In this document: in pieces, positions 1 through 8,858 of the stretch | How the letters are laid out: every line of letters starts with the position of its first letter | How positions within the stretch are numbered: position 1 is the first letter of the stretch | DNA from: Bradyrhizobium diazoefficiens | GTDB lineage: Bacteria; Pseudomonadota; Alphaproteobacteria; Rhizobiales; Xanthobacteraceae | Assembly: GCF_016616235.1 (NCBI RefSeq) | Contig: NZ_CP067100.1 | Coordinates: 6,693,001 to 6,757,000, forward strand | DNA: 64,000 bases | Direction of reading: 5' to 3' | The notes under the pieces: generated by a model | What the model saw: only the letters and a program-made list of their open reading frames with translations | The model's database searches: none | Told to the model about the DNA's origin: nothing | Translations under genes and position numbers: made by a program

Positions 1-98
1 GACGACTTGCGACGGCTGGCGGATATCTGAACGCACCCTGCCGTGGCCGGTCGAGAGCTGGCGATCACGACGAGCAGATTTGCAGGGTTGTGACGCGG

Positions 99-1298
99 TC
101 ATGAGGTGTCGATCCTGATGCGGTTCGTTGGCGCTGTCGGCTGATGTCGTGGCGTTGCACCGCGCGCGAACACCTCAATGATGATCATGCGACCGCCGCA
201 GCATGGACAACTCGGCTTGTTGGGATCGACGGCAGCGCTAGTGGGCTCGCCTTCAGGTTTTGCAACGGTGAGCAGCTCACGCGCGCGGGCGACGTTATCG
301 GCGCACGCGCTTTTGGCGAACAGGCCGTAGTGGCGGATGCGGTGCAAGCCTTTTGGCAGCACATGGATGAGGAAGCGGCGGATGAACTCGTCAGTGGCAA
401 GCGTCATGCGCTTGTGCCGATTGTGGCCCTCGATCCGGTAATCCTTCCACTTGAAGGTGATGCCCTGCTCGTCGACGGCGATCAAGCGGCTGTTGGCGAT
501 GGCGACGCGATGGGTGTAGCGCGACAGATAGGCCAGCACCGCCTCGGGTCCGCCGAACGGGCGCTTGCTGTAGACCACCCATTCGCTTCTGCGCAGCGGC
601 GCCAGATGGGTCGCGAAGGCCTGCGTGTCGGCAAGCAGGGCATGATCGCCGAAGAAGTTGAGGCGGCCGGCGGCGTACGCCGCCATGAGCTTCTCCAGGA
701 ACAGCCGGCGGAACAGCCGCGAGAGCACGCGCACCGGGAGGAAGAATCCAGGTCGACACGATATCCACTTGCTGCCGTCGAGGGAGATGCCGCCACCCGG
801 TACGATCATGTGCACATGGGGATGATGGGTCATGGCCGAGCCCCAGGTGTGCAGCACGGAGGTGATGCCAATGCGGGCGCCGAGGTGCCTCGGATCGGCG
901 GCGATCGTCAGTATGGTCTCGGCCGAGACCTTGAACAGGAGATCGTAGACCACGGCCTTGTTCTGGTAGGCGATGTCGGCGACCGCCGCAGGCGGCGTGA
1001 ACACGACGTGATAGTGCGGCACCGGCAACAGGTCGGCTTCGCGGTCGGCAAGCCAGTCCTTCGCCGCGGCGCCCTGGCACTTTGGGCAATGCCGATTGCG
1101 GCAGGAGTTGTAGGCGATACTCGTATAGGCGCAGTCCGCGCAACGCGCGACATGGCCGCCGAGCGCTGCCGTGCGGCAACGCTCAATCGCCGACATCACC
1201 TTCAGCTGGTCGAGGCTGACATGGCCGGCATGGGCTCGACGCCATGCCGGACCATGGCTGCGGAAGACATCCGCAACCTCCAAGGCCGGGCGCGACAC
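99..1298 (-). CDS. IS91-family HUH transposase
   Basis: Full-length (399 aa) Y2-type rolling-circle transposase. An N-terminal zinc-binding region has C53/C56 and C66/C71/C74. The HUH metal site is HPHVH around H161 and H163. The paired tyrosines are Y257 and Y261 in the YLSRYTHR motif. Together these are the full set of IS91-family catalytic residues, so the protein could be active. The start is a GTG just downstream of the recombinase stop at 1307, giving a tightly packed two-gene unit. The related copy at 13.2-14.3 kb is frameshifted, so this is the better preserved of the two. Confidence 0.93.
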   Translation of the reverse strand: MSRPALEVADVFRSHGPAWRRAHAGHVSLDQLKVMSAIERCRTAALGGHVARCADCAYTSIAYNSCRNRHCPKCQGAAAKDWLADREADLLPVPHYHVVFTPPAAVADIAYQNKAVVYDLLFKVSAETILTIAADPRHLGARIGITSVLHTWGSAMTHHPHVHMIVPGGGISLDGSKWISCRPGFFLPVRVLSRLFRRLFLEKLMAAYAAGRLNFFGDHALLADTQAFATHLAPLRRSEWVVYSKRPFGGPEAVLAYLSRYTHRVAIANSRLIAVDEQGITFKWKDYRIEGHNRHKRMTLATDEFIRRFLIHVLPKGLHRIRHYGLFAKSACADNVARARELLTVAKPEGEPTSAAVDPNKPSCPCCGGRMIIIEVFARGATPRHQPTAPTNRIRIDTS

Positions 1299-1306
1299 GC
1301 GCCGCG

Positions 1307-2169
1307 TCAGCCGGGCGGCCGGATCTCCTTCTTGAGCGCGATGTGCTCCAGCGGGCTCATGACCTCGCTGATCGTCTTGGTAGCGACGCGGGTATAGAGC
1401 GCCGTGGTGTCGAGCTTGGCGTCACCGAGCAACACCTGGATGACGCGGACATCGATGTTCTGCTCGAGCAGGTGGGTGGCGAAGCTGTGCCGCAAGGTGT
1501 GCAACGAGACGCGCTTATTGATCTTCGCCATCAGGGCGGCGGCATGACAGGCGCGATTGAGCTGGCGGGTGGTCATCGGCTGCGCCGGATCGCGGCCTGG
1601 GAACAGCCAACCCTGAGGCCGCGCCGCCTTCCACCAGGCCCGCAGCAACTCGAGCAGACTCGGCGATAGCATCACGTTACGGTCCTTGCCGCCCTTGCCC
1701 TGCTCGACGCGGATGATCATCCGCTTGCTGTCGATGTCGGGGACCTTGAGCGAGATCACCTCGGTGTCGCGCAGGCCGGCGCCGTAGGCACGCTCAGCGC
1801 CGCCTTGTACTTCAGCCCCGGCGCGGCATCGAGCAGCCTTGCCACTTCCTCCACGCTGAGTACTACCGGCAGCTTGCGCGGCTCGTGAATGACATGCGTG
1901 TGCTCGACGATCTCATGGCGCTTGAGTGTGACCTTAAAAAAGAACCGTAGGGTCGAGACGGTCTGATTGATGGTCGACAGGCCAACGCCGCTCGCCATCA
2001 AATGCAACCGGTAGCGGCGCACGTCCTCGAAGCTCGCCGTATCGGGCGATCGCCCGAGAAACGCCGCGAAGTTTTGCACGTAGTCGCATTGGGTCTTCGG
2101 CGCGAGCTTGCGGATCGTCTGTCTTCGATCATGCGCCGGCGCAACGGCGCTCATTGCCTCGTCGGTCAT
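1307..2169 (-). pseudogene. Tyrosine recombinase of IS91-like element, frameshifted
   Basis: The N-terminal SAM-like core-binding domain is read from 2169 and the catalytic domain from about 1789 to 1307 in another frame. Around 1790 one base appears to be missing: restoring it makes the reading run through AYGAGLRDTEVISLKV, which carries the first catalytic arginine. The rest of the site is present: K in GKGGKDR, the [13 protein letters not shown] box and the C-terminal Y in ALYTRV. The gene is therefore a recent single-frameshift pseudogene or a sequencing artefact. It precedes the transposase by 8 bases. Confidence 0.85.
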
Positions 2170-2177
2170 GGGGATGC

Positions 2178-2222
2178 TCCTGTTTTGAGTGAAGGTTGCG
2201 AACCCCTCATCTCAAGACAGGA
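2178..2222. repeat. Terminal stem-loop of IS91-like copy 1
   Basis: TCCTGTTTTGAG at 2178-2189 pairs with CTCAAGACAGGA at 2211-2222 with one mismatch, and an inner TGAAGGTT/AACCCCTCA pair extends the stem. An equivalent two-tier hairpin lies upstream of the recombinase of the second element (15209-15262), supporting a role as element end or replication terminus. Confidence 0.6.
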
Positions 2223-2842
2223 CGCCCCATTGCGCTATCCTCTTGGCCGTGCCGCCAGCCGCAGCGCCCTACCGCGCGAGCGGTTTAGTCCTCTGTCCAA
2301 TTCGGACCTCGGCTCAAAAGTGATGTCCCCCAACTCCACGGCCGAAGCGCGACATACGATCTTGCGGCGTGGAATCCAATGATACTGGCCGACGACCGTT
2401 GCAACTGACGCCGCGCGATGAACTCGGCCTTGCAGGCCAGCATAGCGAGCTGGAGCTTGCGGAGCCCACAGCCTTCCACTGGGCTCAATCAACTCAGACA
2501 TATGATTGGGTCGTCTATGGCAACTCCGTCCGCGTAGCGATCTGAAGATTTCTCACTCCCAGCAGCCGATCCGCGAGAGCGTCCTTGCCGAGCCAATCGC
2601 TCTTTGCAACGATTGCGTAGCTACCGTCAAATTTGGCTCGCGTCCGCGTTGCTTCTCGATTGTGCCAAACAACTCGCGGCATCGTTCAATCCGGCAGGTC
2701 GTACTCGCGCCCTGCGCAATAGGCACCGCCGGGCCCGCGACTTCACAGAACCCTCAAGGGAGAGAGTTTCTGATTCCAACCGCAACCAATCTTCGCGATC
2801 AGATTGCCCAGATGCTGCGCTGCTCAAACGACGTTTCGCGAT
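2223..2842. other. No recognisable gene
   Basis: Between the IS91-like end and the porin terminator, short open frames occur on both strands but none resembles a known family or has a convincing ribosome-binding site. Probably decayed or untranslated sequence. Confidence 0.4.
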
Positions 2843-2875
2843 AAACAACCCCCCGGCGGGTTCTCGCCGGGGGGC
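2843..2875 (-). terminator. Rho-independent terminator of the porin gene
   Basis: CCCCCCGGCG (2849-2858) pairs perfectly with CGCCGGGGGG (2865-2874) around a 6-base loop. On the minus strand the stem is followed by a T-rich TTGTTTAT. It lies 30 bases past the porin stop codon. Confidence 0.8.
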
Positions 2876-2904
2876 TTGTCAACATGTATGATCGGCGACT
2901 AGGT

Positions 2905-4407
2905 TCAGAAAGCGCGAAGCGCGCGAACCGTGAACGAGACGGTGCCTTGATCCTTGACCTGATAGATCGCAGGCGGTTTGGCAGTCGCAGCAGAACCGGG
3001 GTAGACGATCGACCCCGAATAGTTCTGGTTAAGCCGCTCGTAATTGACCTCGCCCGAGATGGCAAACTTATTCACGGGCGTCCAAGTCGCCTTCGTACCG
3101 ACAACCCAAAGGTCGAAGTCTGGGTTGCAGATCGAACCAGCCGTCAAGAGCGCCCCCATCGCGGCGCCACCGCAGATATAACTCTTGGCCGTCCCGTTGT
3201 AGCGGACCGCACCCCAACCACCATAGAGCGACGTGTTCCAGTTCGGATTCCAGTTGTGCGTGTAACCAGCGTTCATACCATACGTTGTGGTCAGTTCCAT
3301 ACCAGAGCCAGCCACGAATACTGCATCGGACAGACCGGCGAAACCGATGCTCCCATAGGCACCGGCCAATCCAGTACCACCGAACATCGAGTAGCTGGTA
3401 CTCGTAAATTCCTGGAAGTTGTAACGGCTTGCACCATTGGTATACACGCCCTGGATATTGATCGTGTCGCCCGGCCCGGTCGGCAGGTTCTTGATCGACA
3501 ACGCCAATTGTCCAGCCCAGCCCCACTTGTCGGCGGGATAGCCGGAGGTTTCGTATTGGCCGTAGTAGCCGGCGTGGTTGTCATGCGCCGCGAATGAAGC
3601 CTGAAACAGCCCCCAAGCCTGATCGACGCGGAACATGGCAACGAGGTCAGGAGCTCGCGTGCCACCGAAGTCACTGGCACCATAAGCGCCACCAGCGACG
3701 CCCGCACTGGTGGCGGCGCTCACGTTCCAGAGGTTAGTCTGGTAGTTCAGCGTTGGGTCCTGCGCCGAGAGCGAGAGCGAGAGACCCTGCCCGAAGTCTG
3801 CAGTGTAGCTGAACTGGTTGACACCAACGACCGTGCCCCCGCCGCCAGGCAGACCATCAAAGAGGTTCGCCGGATAGTTAGTCCAGGGCGCGGAGAATTG
3901 TGAGATCGCGTGCCCTAAGGTGAAACCAGCGAATTGGATAAAGGCAGTGTAGACGCCAAGCGAACCGCCCGCGAGGGCGTCACCACTATAGGTCGTGGCA
4001 CCGCCAGTGGGGCCGGCACCAGCGCCGGTGGTACTACCGGTCGTCCAAGTGTACACCACATCGGCAAACGTACGTAGCGTGCCATATTCGGTCGCGGTGC
4101 GGCTGTCGATATTGAGGTCTACGCGAGATCGGGCGCCAAAGTAGTTCGTCAAACGGTTGTTCGCAGCGGCCGAACCACTGTTGTAGGCCGTGAAGTCAAA
4201 GGCGTGTGCGGTGAAATCTGCTCGCACATATCCGCCGAGCTTGATGCAGGTGTCGGATCCCGGAATGTAATAAAACCCGGCCCCGTACAACGAGCAGATC
4301 TTCACGTACTCGACCGGCTTCGCCTTTACCGGAAGATCGGCCGCCTGCGCCCCGGCTCCGGTCAACATTGCTACAGAACTTAGGATAACACTCTTTGTCA
4401 GTTTCAT
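2905..4407 (-). CDS. Outer-membrane porin of the Bradyrhizobium/Brucella Omp2b type
   Basis: A 500-aa trimeric-porin-family protein, expected to form a 16-stranded beta-barrel for passive diffusion of small hydrophilic solutes. The N-terminus is a Sec signal peptide ending ...AGAQAADLPVKAKP, followed by the family hallmark VEYVKICSLYGAGFYYIPG, a cysteine-flanked segment (C38, C54), and DTCIKLGGYVRADF. The rest alternates glycine-rich and aromatic strands and ends in an aromatic residue (F), as outer-membrane barrels do. An AGAGG-like ribosome-binding site precedes the ATG. A strong terminator follows, and a possible small-RNA gene lies upstream on the same strand. Confidence 0.93.
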   Translation of the reverse strand: MKLTKSVILSSVAMLTGAGAQAADLPVKAKPVEYVKICSLYGAGFYYIPGSDTCIKLGGYVRADFTAHAFDFTAYNSGSAAANNRLTNYFGARSRVDLNIDSRTATEYGTLRTFADVVYTWTTGSTTGAGAGPTGGATTYSGDALAGGSLGVYTAFIQFAGFTLGHAISQFSAPWTNYPANLFDGLPGGGGTVVGVNQFSYTADFGQGLSLSLSAQDPTLNYQTNLWNVSAATSAGVAGGAYGASDFGGTRAPDLVAMFRVDQAWGLFQASFAAHDNHAGYYGQYETSGYPADKWGWAGQLALSIKNLPTGPGDTINIQGVYTNGASRYNFQEFTSTSYSMFGGTGLAGAYGSIGFAGLSDAVFVAGSGMELTTTYGMNAGYTHNWNPNWNTSLYGGWGAVRYNGTAKSYICGGAAMGALLTAGSICNPDFDLWVVGTKATWTPVNKFAISGEVNYERLNQNYSGSIVYPGSAATAKPPAIYQVKDQGTVSFTVRALRAF

Positions 4408-4658
4408 CGATTAACCTCTGAGTTGGAAACGTCTTTGTCCGCCCTTCATAGATCCACCGCTGCTAGCCTCGTCGTACGGGCCAATGCTCGACGGAACGAC
4501 TTCGAGGCGCCCCCTCGCTGTCCATCGACCTATAATTTCTGAAATTCATTGGTGCAATTAATTAATTTTTGCAATCTAATTTTGGCGCTATCTGTTGCGC
4601 TTGAGTAACGCCTGGTTTGCGCCAAACCCATGCCAATGTCGGTCGTATCGATAGAATA

Positions 4659-4690
4659 AAACAAAACCTCCGGGGGGCATCCCGGAGGTT
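4659..4690 (-). terminator. Intrinsic terminator without an upstream protein gene
   Basis: AACCTCCGGG (4665-4674) pairs perfectly with CCCGGAGGTT (4681-4690) across a 6-base loop. Read on the minus strand the stem is followed by TTGTTTTATTC. It lies about 250 bases upstream of the porin start, with no minus-strand coding region before it. Confidence 0.75.
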
Positions 4691-4740
4691 CCATTTGGAG
4701 GTCTTAAACGATGACCGTTGGCAGAAGCTGTTAACGGCCT
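4659..4740 (-). ncRNA. Candidate small RNA upstream of the porin
   Basis: No open frame exists here, yet a promoter-like sequence (4747-4775, minus strand) is followed by a small hairpin (CCGTT...AACGG, about 4713-4735), two ACCTCC anti-Shine-Dalgarno-like stretches, and a textbook intrinsic terminator at 4665-4690. The predicted transcript is about 75-80 nt. This is inferred from layout only; it could instead be the untranslated tail of a lost gene. Confidence 0.4.
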
Positions 4741-4746
4741 AGCTGT

Positions 4747-4777
4747 TGATTATCACTATCAATTGTTTTCGTCAATT
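4747..4777 (-). promoter_or_regulatory. Sigma-70-like promoter with overlapping palindrome
   Basis: On the minus strand TTGACG (4770-4775) and TAATCA (4747-4752) are spaced by 17 bases. The -35 box is overlapped by an inverted repeat AATTG-N7-CAATT (4761-4777), of the size that MarR-type dimers bind. The divergent marR-like gene starts 140 bases away. Confidence 0.35.
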
Positions 4778-4918
4778 AATTTTTAGCATGGCCACCATGT
4801 TGCGCAGACGCTTGTTCGGGGGCCTCAGATGTCCCAAGTAGAATACAGGTGTTCCCGCTAACTAAGGGATTAACTGTGCGCCCTGTCGGCGGCACCGAAT
4901 TATAGCGGAGAAACCAAC

Positions 4919-5401
4919 ATGGCCGAAAAGGAACAACTCGATAGAGCCGTTAGGGATTTCATCTGGAACATTGTCGAAATCCACTCTCAACTTGAGGAAA
5001 TACATAAGAGCTGGGCTCAAATCTTAGGAATAACCGAACCGCAATGGTTGATTCTAATGGCAATTGACGCACTTGATGAAGGTCGTGGTGTCTCGGGAAT
5101 AGCCGTTGCAAACAAGTTACGAATCCATCCAGCCTTTGTTACCAATCAAACCAAGAAACTAGAATTGATCAGATTCCTTTCCCGCGCGCCATCGCCGGAT
5201 GATGCAAGGTTTGTCCAGATGTCGTTGACTCAAAAGGCACGTGCAGAAATCGAGAAACTGTCAATCAAGAGACAAGCCCTTAACACAACGATGTTCGACG
5301 GGCTAGATGAGGCGTCCGTTCATTACCTGAATCAACGACTAGTCTCGATCGCCAAAAATAGCCGACTGGCGTCTCAAAAGCTGAGTATAGGCGTATTGTA
5401 G
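4919..5401 (+). CDS. MarR-family transcriptional regulator
   Basis: A 160-aa winged-helix regulator. The N-terminal helices (residues 5-35) form the dimer interface. The helix-turn-helix lies about residues 60-85 (VSGIAVANKLRIHPAFVTNQTKKLE), followed by a degenerate wing with the DDAR motif typical of MarR proteins, then two C-terminal dimerisation helices. A GGAG ribosome-binding site lies just upstream of the ATG. Its codon use is more AT-rich than its neighbours, which hints at a separate origin. The gene faces away from the possible small-RNA/porin region and may control it through the palindrome at 4761-4777. The ligand is unknown. Confidence 0.85.
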   Translation: MAEKEQLDRAVRDFIWNIVEIHSQLEEIHKSWAQILGITEPQWLILMAIDALDEGRGVSGIAVANKLRIHPAFVTNQTKKLELIRFLSRAPSPDDARFVQMSLTQKARAEIEKLSIKRQALNTTMFDGLDEASVHYLNQRLVSIAKNSRLASQKLSIGVL

Positions 5402-5496
5402 GGACCAGATTCACCGGTGGCCGAGCTTGCCAACAAAGCCTATCGTTTCGGCACCATGCAATGACGGACCGTGTGACGGTTGGCAGCGATTTGGTC

Positions 5497-6582
5497 TCAA
5501 GTTATCTGATTATCTTGGCCTACAACATATTGATGTGAATTGAGCGCAAGTTTGTGCTCCAACCATCCAAAGATGCAATCGTCGGAAGTCACGAAATTTT
5601 CGATTCCCCTCCCGGGGCTCCGGATCATCCGCGGTAGGGCTAGCTCCAGATCAATTCGCGCTGCCATGCAATAGGCTTGTAACTTGGTCGCCTCCGAGAC
5701 GCTAACGATGCCACGTCCACCGGCAACCACGAGGACGGGGCACCTCAACTGTCGTATAAACTGCAAGCGACGTGCCGATATTGCGTCGTTCTCCAGGGCG
5801 ATGTTTGCTGTCCGCGTCAGCCAATCGACTGACGCTACGATCCGAGCCCAATTCCAAAGGCCACCGTCGCAGACGGCCGCAGCCAGGCGACCATCGGACA
5901 CAGCAAATTCAGTAGCGAGAACGGCCGAAAATGCTTCTCCATAGACACCGATCCGAGTGTCATCAACGTCCCGCCGAGCTGATAAGTAATCCAAACAGAA
6001 CGACAACAGTGCTTCGGATTTGCCGCGCGAGTGACTTGAGACGTCGTCGTGAGTGATAACGAGAAGTGACATGCCCCGGCCAATCACCACGGGCAAGAGC
6101 CTTCCGAGCAGCGTCGCTCCTGTTTCTTGTTCCATACTGATGCAAATGACTGCGGATGCGGGCAAATCGGGACTACCGGCCGGCAGATAATAGGCTGAAA
6201 GTTCAGCGTGATCGCAACACGTAATTTTTACCCGCTCTATTTTTTGCGCCAGAGACAATTCGAACCTCTGAATGCCGCCGTCGACTTTGGCTAACACGTC
6301 CACACTTCGCGGATCGTCTTGATCAACTAGTCGCCTGGCAGTTTCAAAGGCAGTTAGCGCACAGAGCCAAGCGTCGGTCGCCTCATCGAAAGCTCCTTTC
6401 TTGATATTCAAGTCACCAAGAAGGCAGTACTCATCTCCGATCTTTGTCCATCTGGTGATCCAGTTCTGCTGACCTATAGCCGCGTGGGGGTCGTCGACAG
6501 GTAAATTGTCCAAGAATGCCGCGGCGCCTCGCCGTGTGGACGAAAGATCGCCCATTAAATAAGGCCTAGTAGCGTACCCCAT
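5497..6582 (-). CDS. Alpha/beta-hydrolase-fold protein lacking the catalytic triad
   Basis: A 361-aa protein resembling the esterase/2,6-dihydroxypseudooxynicotine-hydrolase (FrsA-like) group: a helical N-terminal cap of about 115 residues, then an alpha/beta-hydrolase core. The nucleophile elbow, normally GxSxG, reads GEAFS at 215-219, with alanine at the serine position. The usual acid loop reads AGGRGIVSVSEA with no Asp, and the expected C-terminal histidine is absent (RGIENFVTSD). The fold is probably kept but hydrolysis is unlikely. It may bind a ligand or be an early pseudogene. It converges with the marR-like gene; the cognate substrate is unknown. Confidence 0.65.
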   Translation of the reverse strand: MGYATRPYLMGDLSSTRRGAAAFLDNLPVDDPHAAIGQQNWITRWTKIGDEYCLLGDLNIKKGAFDEATDAWLCALTAFETARRLVDQDDPRSVDVLAKVDGGIQRFELSLAQKIERVKITCCDHAELSAYYLPAGSPDLPASAVICISMEQETGATLLGRLLPVVIGRGMSLLVITHDDVSSHSRGKSEALLSFCLDYLSARRDVDDTRIGVYGEAFSAVLATEFAVSDGRLAAAVCDGGLWNWARIVASVDWLTRTANIALENDAISARRLQFIRQLRCPVLVVAGGRGIVSVSEATKLQAYCMAARIDLELALPRMIRSPGRGIENFVTSDDCIFGWLEHKLALNSHQYVVGQDNQIT

Positions 6583-6914
6583 CCGATTTGCCCCCTGGTG
6601 CTGATGCTCATTGGTCAGCTATCTAGCAGCGTGTAAGATGCCGGCCGTGAATGAACACTCTGCGCGTCGAGATAGTAGGAGCCGCGTCGAGTCTGTCAGC
6701 AACAACTCAGTTCTCAGACTCTCCATTTGTTACGAGAATATTACGAGAAGCGCGAAGTCGAAATTCCTCAAGATACCCGATCGTCTCTCCGAAATTCTGC
6801 GTCTGATCACTACAATTTGCGGGTTTTTGTGCGATACAGAGCATCGAGCAGCCACAACGCAGCTTGCATACAAATCGAACCGTTGCGCCAACGCACTAAA
6901 TGCCACCATGACGC

Positions 6915-7265
6915 CGACGGTCGGATGGTCCGTTGAGATCCGTGTGCATGCTGATCACCCGCCCTCATGGCGTAGGTCGTCCGACATCCGCACCATTGGC
7001 CGCTGGCGAGTTGTTGTTCTATGTAGCTTTCACAGCGATGATGGAATTCCAACCGCCGCGAATACCAGTCTTCGATTGACCCCTCGATCATAAATTGATT
7101 GCGGCGACTGCTTTGCCCCACGATGTCAGGAAAATACATACCCGACTGCATCATTGCGGCCACTTCCGGGCAGAGCTCACAGTACTTCGTTCCAGAACGG
7201 GAGTCTGGTCATGCTTGTCCCAAATAACAACGGCCTCGGGAGACAGAGGATCGATTCTGCGATCT
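6915..7265 (-). pseudogene. Remnant of a PAS-domain sensor protein
   Basis: Three frames together give a PAS-fold segment of the kind found in rhizobial sensor kinases and diguanylate cyclases. Pieces read in order are SPEAVVIWDKHD, then YCELCPEVAAMMQSGMYF, SIEDWYSRRLEFHHR, IEQQLASGQW, RMSDDLRHEGG and ISMHTDLN. The order matches the family pattern (W-N-x-x-Y ... P, EQ-L-x-G-x-W, R-S, G-x-S-L-x-T-D). No output domain remains. The rest of 6583-7314 holds no recognisable gene. Confidence 0.5.
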
Positions 7266-7314
7266 TCTGGCGGAGGTCGTTGTCCCAATGGTGAGACGCC
7301 ATCCTGTGCTCTTG

Positions 7315-8091
7315 TCAAACCGATAGTTCGAACAATCTGCCAAACTTGGGCATGGTGTCGTGAATGCCAGCCAATCGCAAGGCGTGCCATGCCATTGCGT
7401 GATTGCTCGATGTAACAGGCTTGCCCAATTCTTGTTCGATCTTCGCGACCTCGTCAACAAGGCGAAGGCTCGTGCAGCCAACGAGCACCGCTTCGACGCC
7501 CTCGATCCGGCCAAGCGTCAGCACGGCCTTGCTAATCGACGCGAGTGACGTCCGGGCAACCTTGTGATCGTTTTCCTCATTGAACGAACCTAACGCCACC
7601 ACGTCAAGACCACGCTCTCGCAGGAAGTTGGATACGAAATCGTTGACCGAGTCGCTGTACGGCGTCAGCACCGCAATGCGCGACACACCAAGCCGCTTGT
7701 ATGCTGCGATCGTGCCCGTGACCGGAGAGGTGCAGGGCACGCCAGGCCGCGCAGCTCTGATCTTTTCGTAGACGACGTTTTCTCCGAGAATCATTGTTCC
7801 CGAGTTGCAGCCGAAGGCCATAACGTCGATGGGGACGCCAGGTAGGATCAACTTTGCGCCCTGAGTGATTTCCTTTTCCAGCGCCTTCAACGTGTCCGGC
7901 GTCACTTCCGGCGCATTGTAAATCCGCGACTCGTAAATTCCGACTCCCGGCAGGGTGACGACGCGGCGGAACTCGTATTCGATGCTCTGGTCGCTTGCCA
8001 GTACAATTAACCCGAGTGCCGCACGCGCAGAAACGCCAGCGTCCGTCTCGAACGGCATGTTGCGTATATAGCGATCCGATACTTTGTTCAT
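7315..8091 (-). CDS. Asp/Glu racemase superfamily enzyme (maleate isomerase / arylmalonate decarboxylase type)
   Basis: A 258-aa protein starting at the ATG at 8091; the open frame continues upstream but that part is antisense to a dehydrogenase remnant. It has the two active-site cysteine motifs of the pseudo-two-fold superfamily: FGCNSGT (C95) and VGCTSLRL (C206). The pattern with a long N-terminal strand and GCTSLR near the end fits maleate cis-trans isomerase or arylmalonate decarboxylase better than true aspartate racemase. The substrate is probably a small dicarboxylate or hydantoin-like acid. It is followed on the same strand by nothing clear and preceded by a broken dehydrogenase and a ThDP enzyme, suggesting a decayed catabolic operon. 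Confidence 0.8.
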   Translation of the reverse strand: MNKVSDRYIRNMPFETDAGVSARAALGLIVLASDQSIEYEFRRVVTLPGVGIYESRIYNAPEVTPDTLKALEKEITQGAKLILPGVPIDVMAFGCNSGTMILGENVVYEKIRAARPGVPCTSPVTGTIAAYKRLGVSRIAVLTPYSDSVNDFVSNFLRERGLDVVALGSFNEENDHKVARTSLASISKAVLTLGRIEGVEAVLVGCTSLRLVDEVAKIEQELGKPVTSSNHAMAWHALRLAGIHDTMPKFGRLFELSV

Positions 8092-8119
8092 GTAATCCAA
8101 CCTCACTCTTCTCCCGTGC

Positions 8120-8464
8120 TCCGATTTGGAGAACCTGCGCCCAATCATCGTTAGACCGATCGGTGAAGCCGTGATGCTTGTCGAGAGCGCCGCCAGCATT
8201 GTTCACGATGATGTCGGGGATCAACTCTTTCTTAAGCGCTTCGGCATCTGCCAGAATGGCGGATGAGTCGTTTACATTTACCTCGGCAAAGGGGACACCG
8301 TGCCCGGCGTGACGCATCTCGCCTAGGAACTTCTCTCCTCCCGTAATATCGCGATCCCAGACCACGATCCGCGCCCCTTCTGCGGCAAGGCCGTTACTGT
8401 CGCTCTGCCAATGGCCCCAGCCCCCCTGTTGCAAGCGCAGCCCGTCCCTTGAATCGGTCACCAA
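8120..8464 (-). pseudogene. N-terminal fragment of a short-chain dehydrogenase
   Basis: The frame holds the second half of a Rossmann nucleotide-binding region, AAEGARIVVWDRD, the adenine-pocket Asp-containing loop (VNVNDSSAI) and the NNAGG motif. The glycine-rich TGxxxGIG segment is garbled by a frameshift near 8400-8450 (GWGHWQSDSNGL). The protein stops before the Ser-Tyr-Lys catalytic residues, where the racemase-family gene begins. It is a truncated 3-oxoacyl-reductase-like gene. Confidence 0.7.
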
Positions 8465-8469
8465 CGAAT

Positions 8470-8858
8470 TTTGATGTCTGCTTTTCTAGGCCAGAGAATC
8501 TCTCTCACACTACACGAGGCGGCTCGTGCGTTGAGCCGTCCTTAAGTTGAACCATCGTTGTAGTCAGCTTGAACCCGAAAATTTTCGATCGGCGGCCATC
8601 TGTTGGATTGAGGATAATCTCTCGCGACCGCCTGAGAACTCAGGCTGTCGAAAGAGGCAGTCATGTCATTCGGTTCGGCAGCAGACGCCGCGAGGGGCGT
8701 GCAGCTAGCCTCATTCATACCCCAGGCCGCAACGCATGGGCCCTCGGAGGAAAGCCGCGGGCGATCGCCGAGCCGAGCAAGTCGGCACCGCCGACGACAA
8801 CTGGCCACCCTTCAGCCACGTCAAAGCCTAGAATCCAACCATCGCCAGCCATTCACCG
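8470..8858. other. No recognisable gene
   Basis: Short frames occur on both strands, but none has family resemblance. This stretch separates the ThDP enzyme stop from the dehydrogenase remnant. Confidence 0.4.

Larger units (their letters stand above)
60..2222 (-). mobile_element. IS91-like element with tyrosine recombinase, copy 1
   Basis: A HUH transposase gene and a tyrosine-recombinase gene lie in tandem on the minus strand, an arrangement known from a branch of the IS91 family. A stem-loop at 2178-2222, just upstream of the recombinase gene, matches one at the same place in a second element near 15.2 kb, so it probably marks that terminus. The other end, beyond the transposase stop, could not be fixed; the start given is a guess. 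IS91 elements transpose by a rolling-circle-like mechanism without terminal inverted repeats. Confidence 0.75.

Noticed and set aside
144..1397. Long plus-strand open frame (417 codons) opposite the IS91 transposase
   Set aside because: It is antisense to a transposase with all family motifs; its own translation has no family resemblance and reflects GC-rich third positions.
5497..6582. Active esterase or dienelactone hydrolase
   Set aside because: The nucleophile, acid and histidine positions are all replaced.
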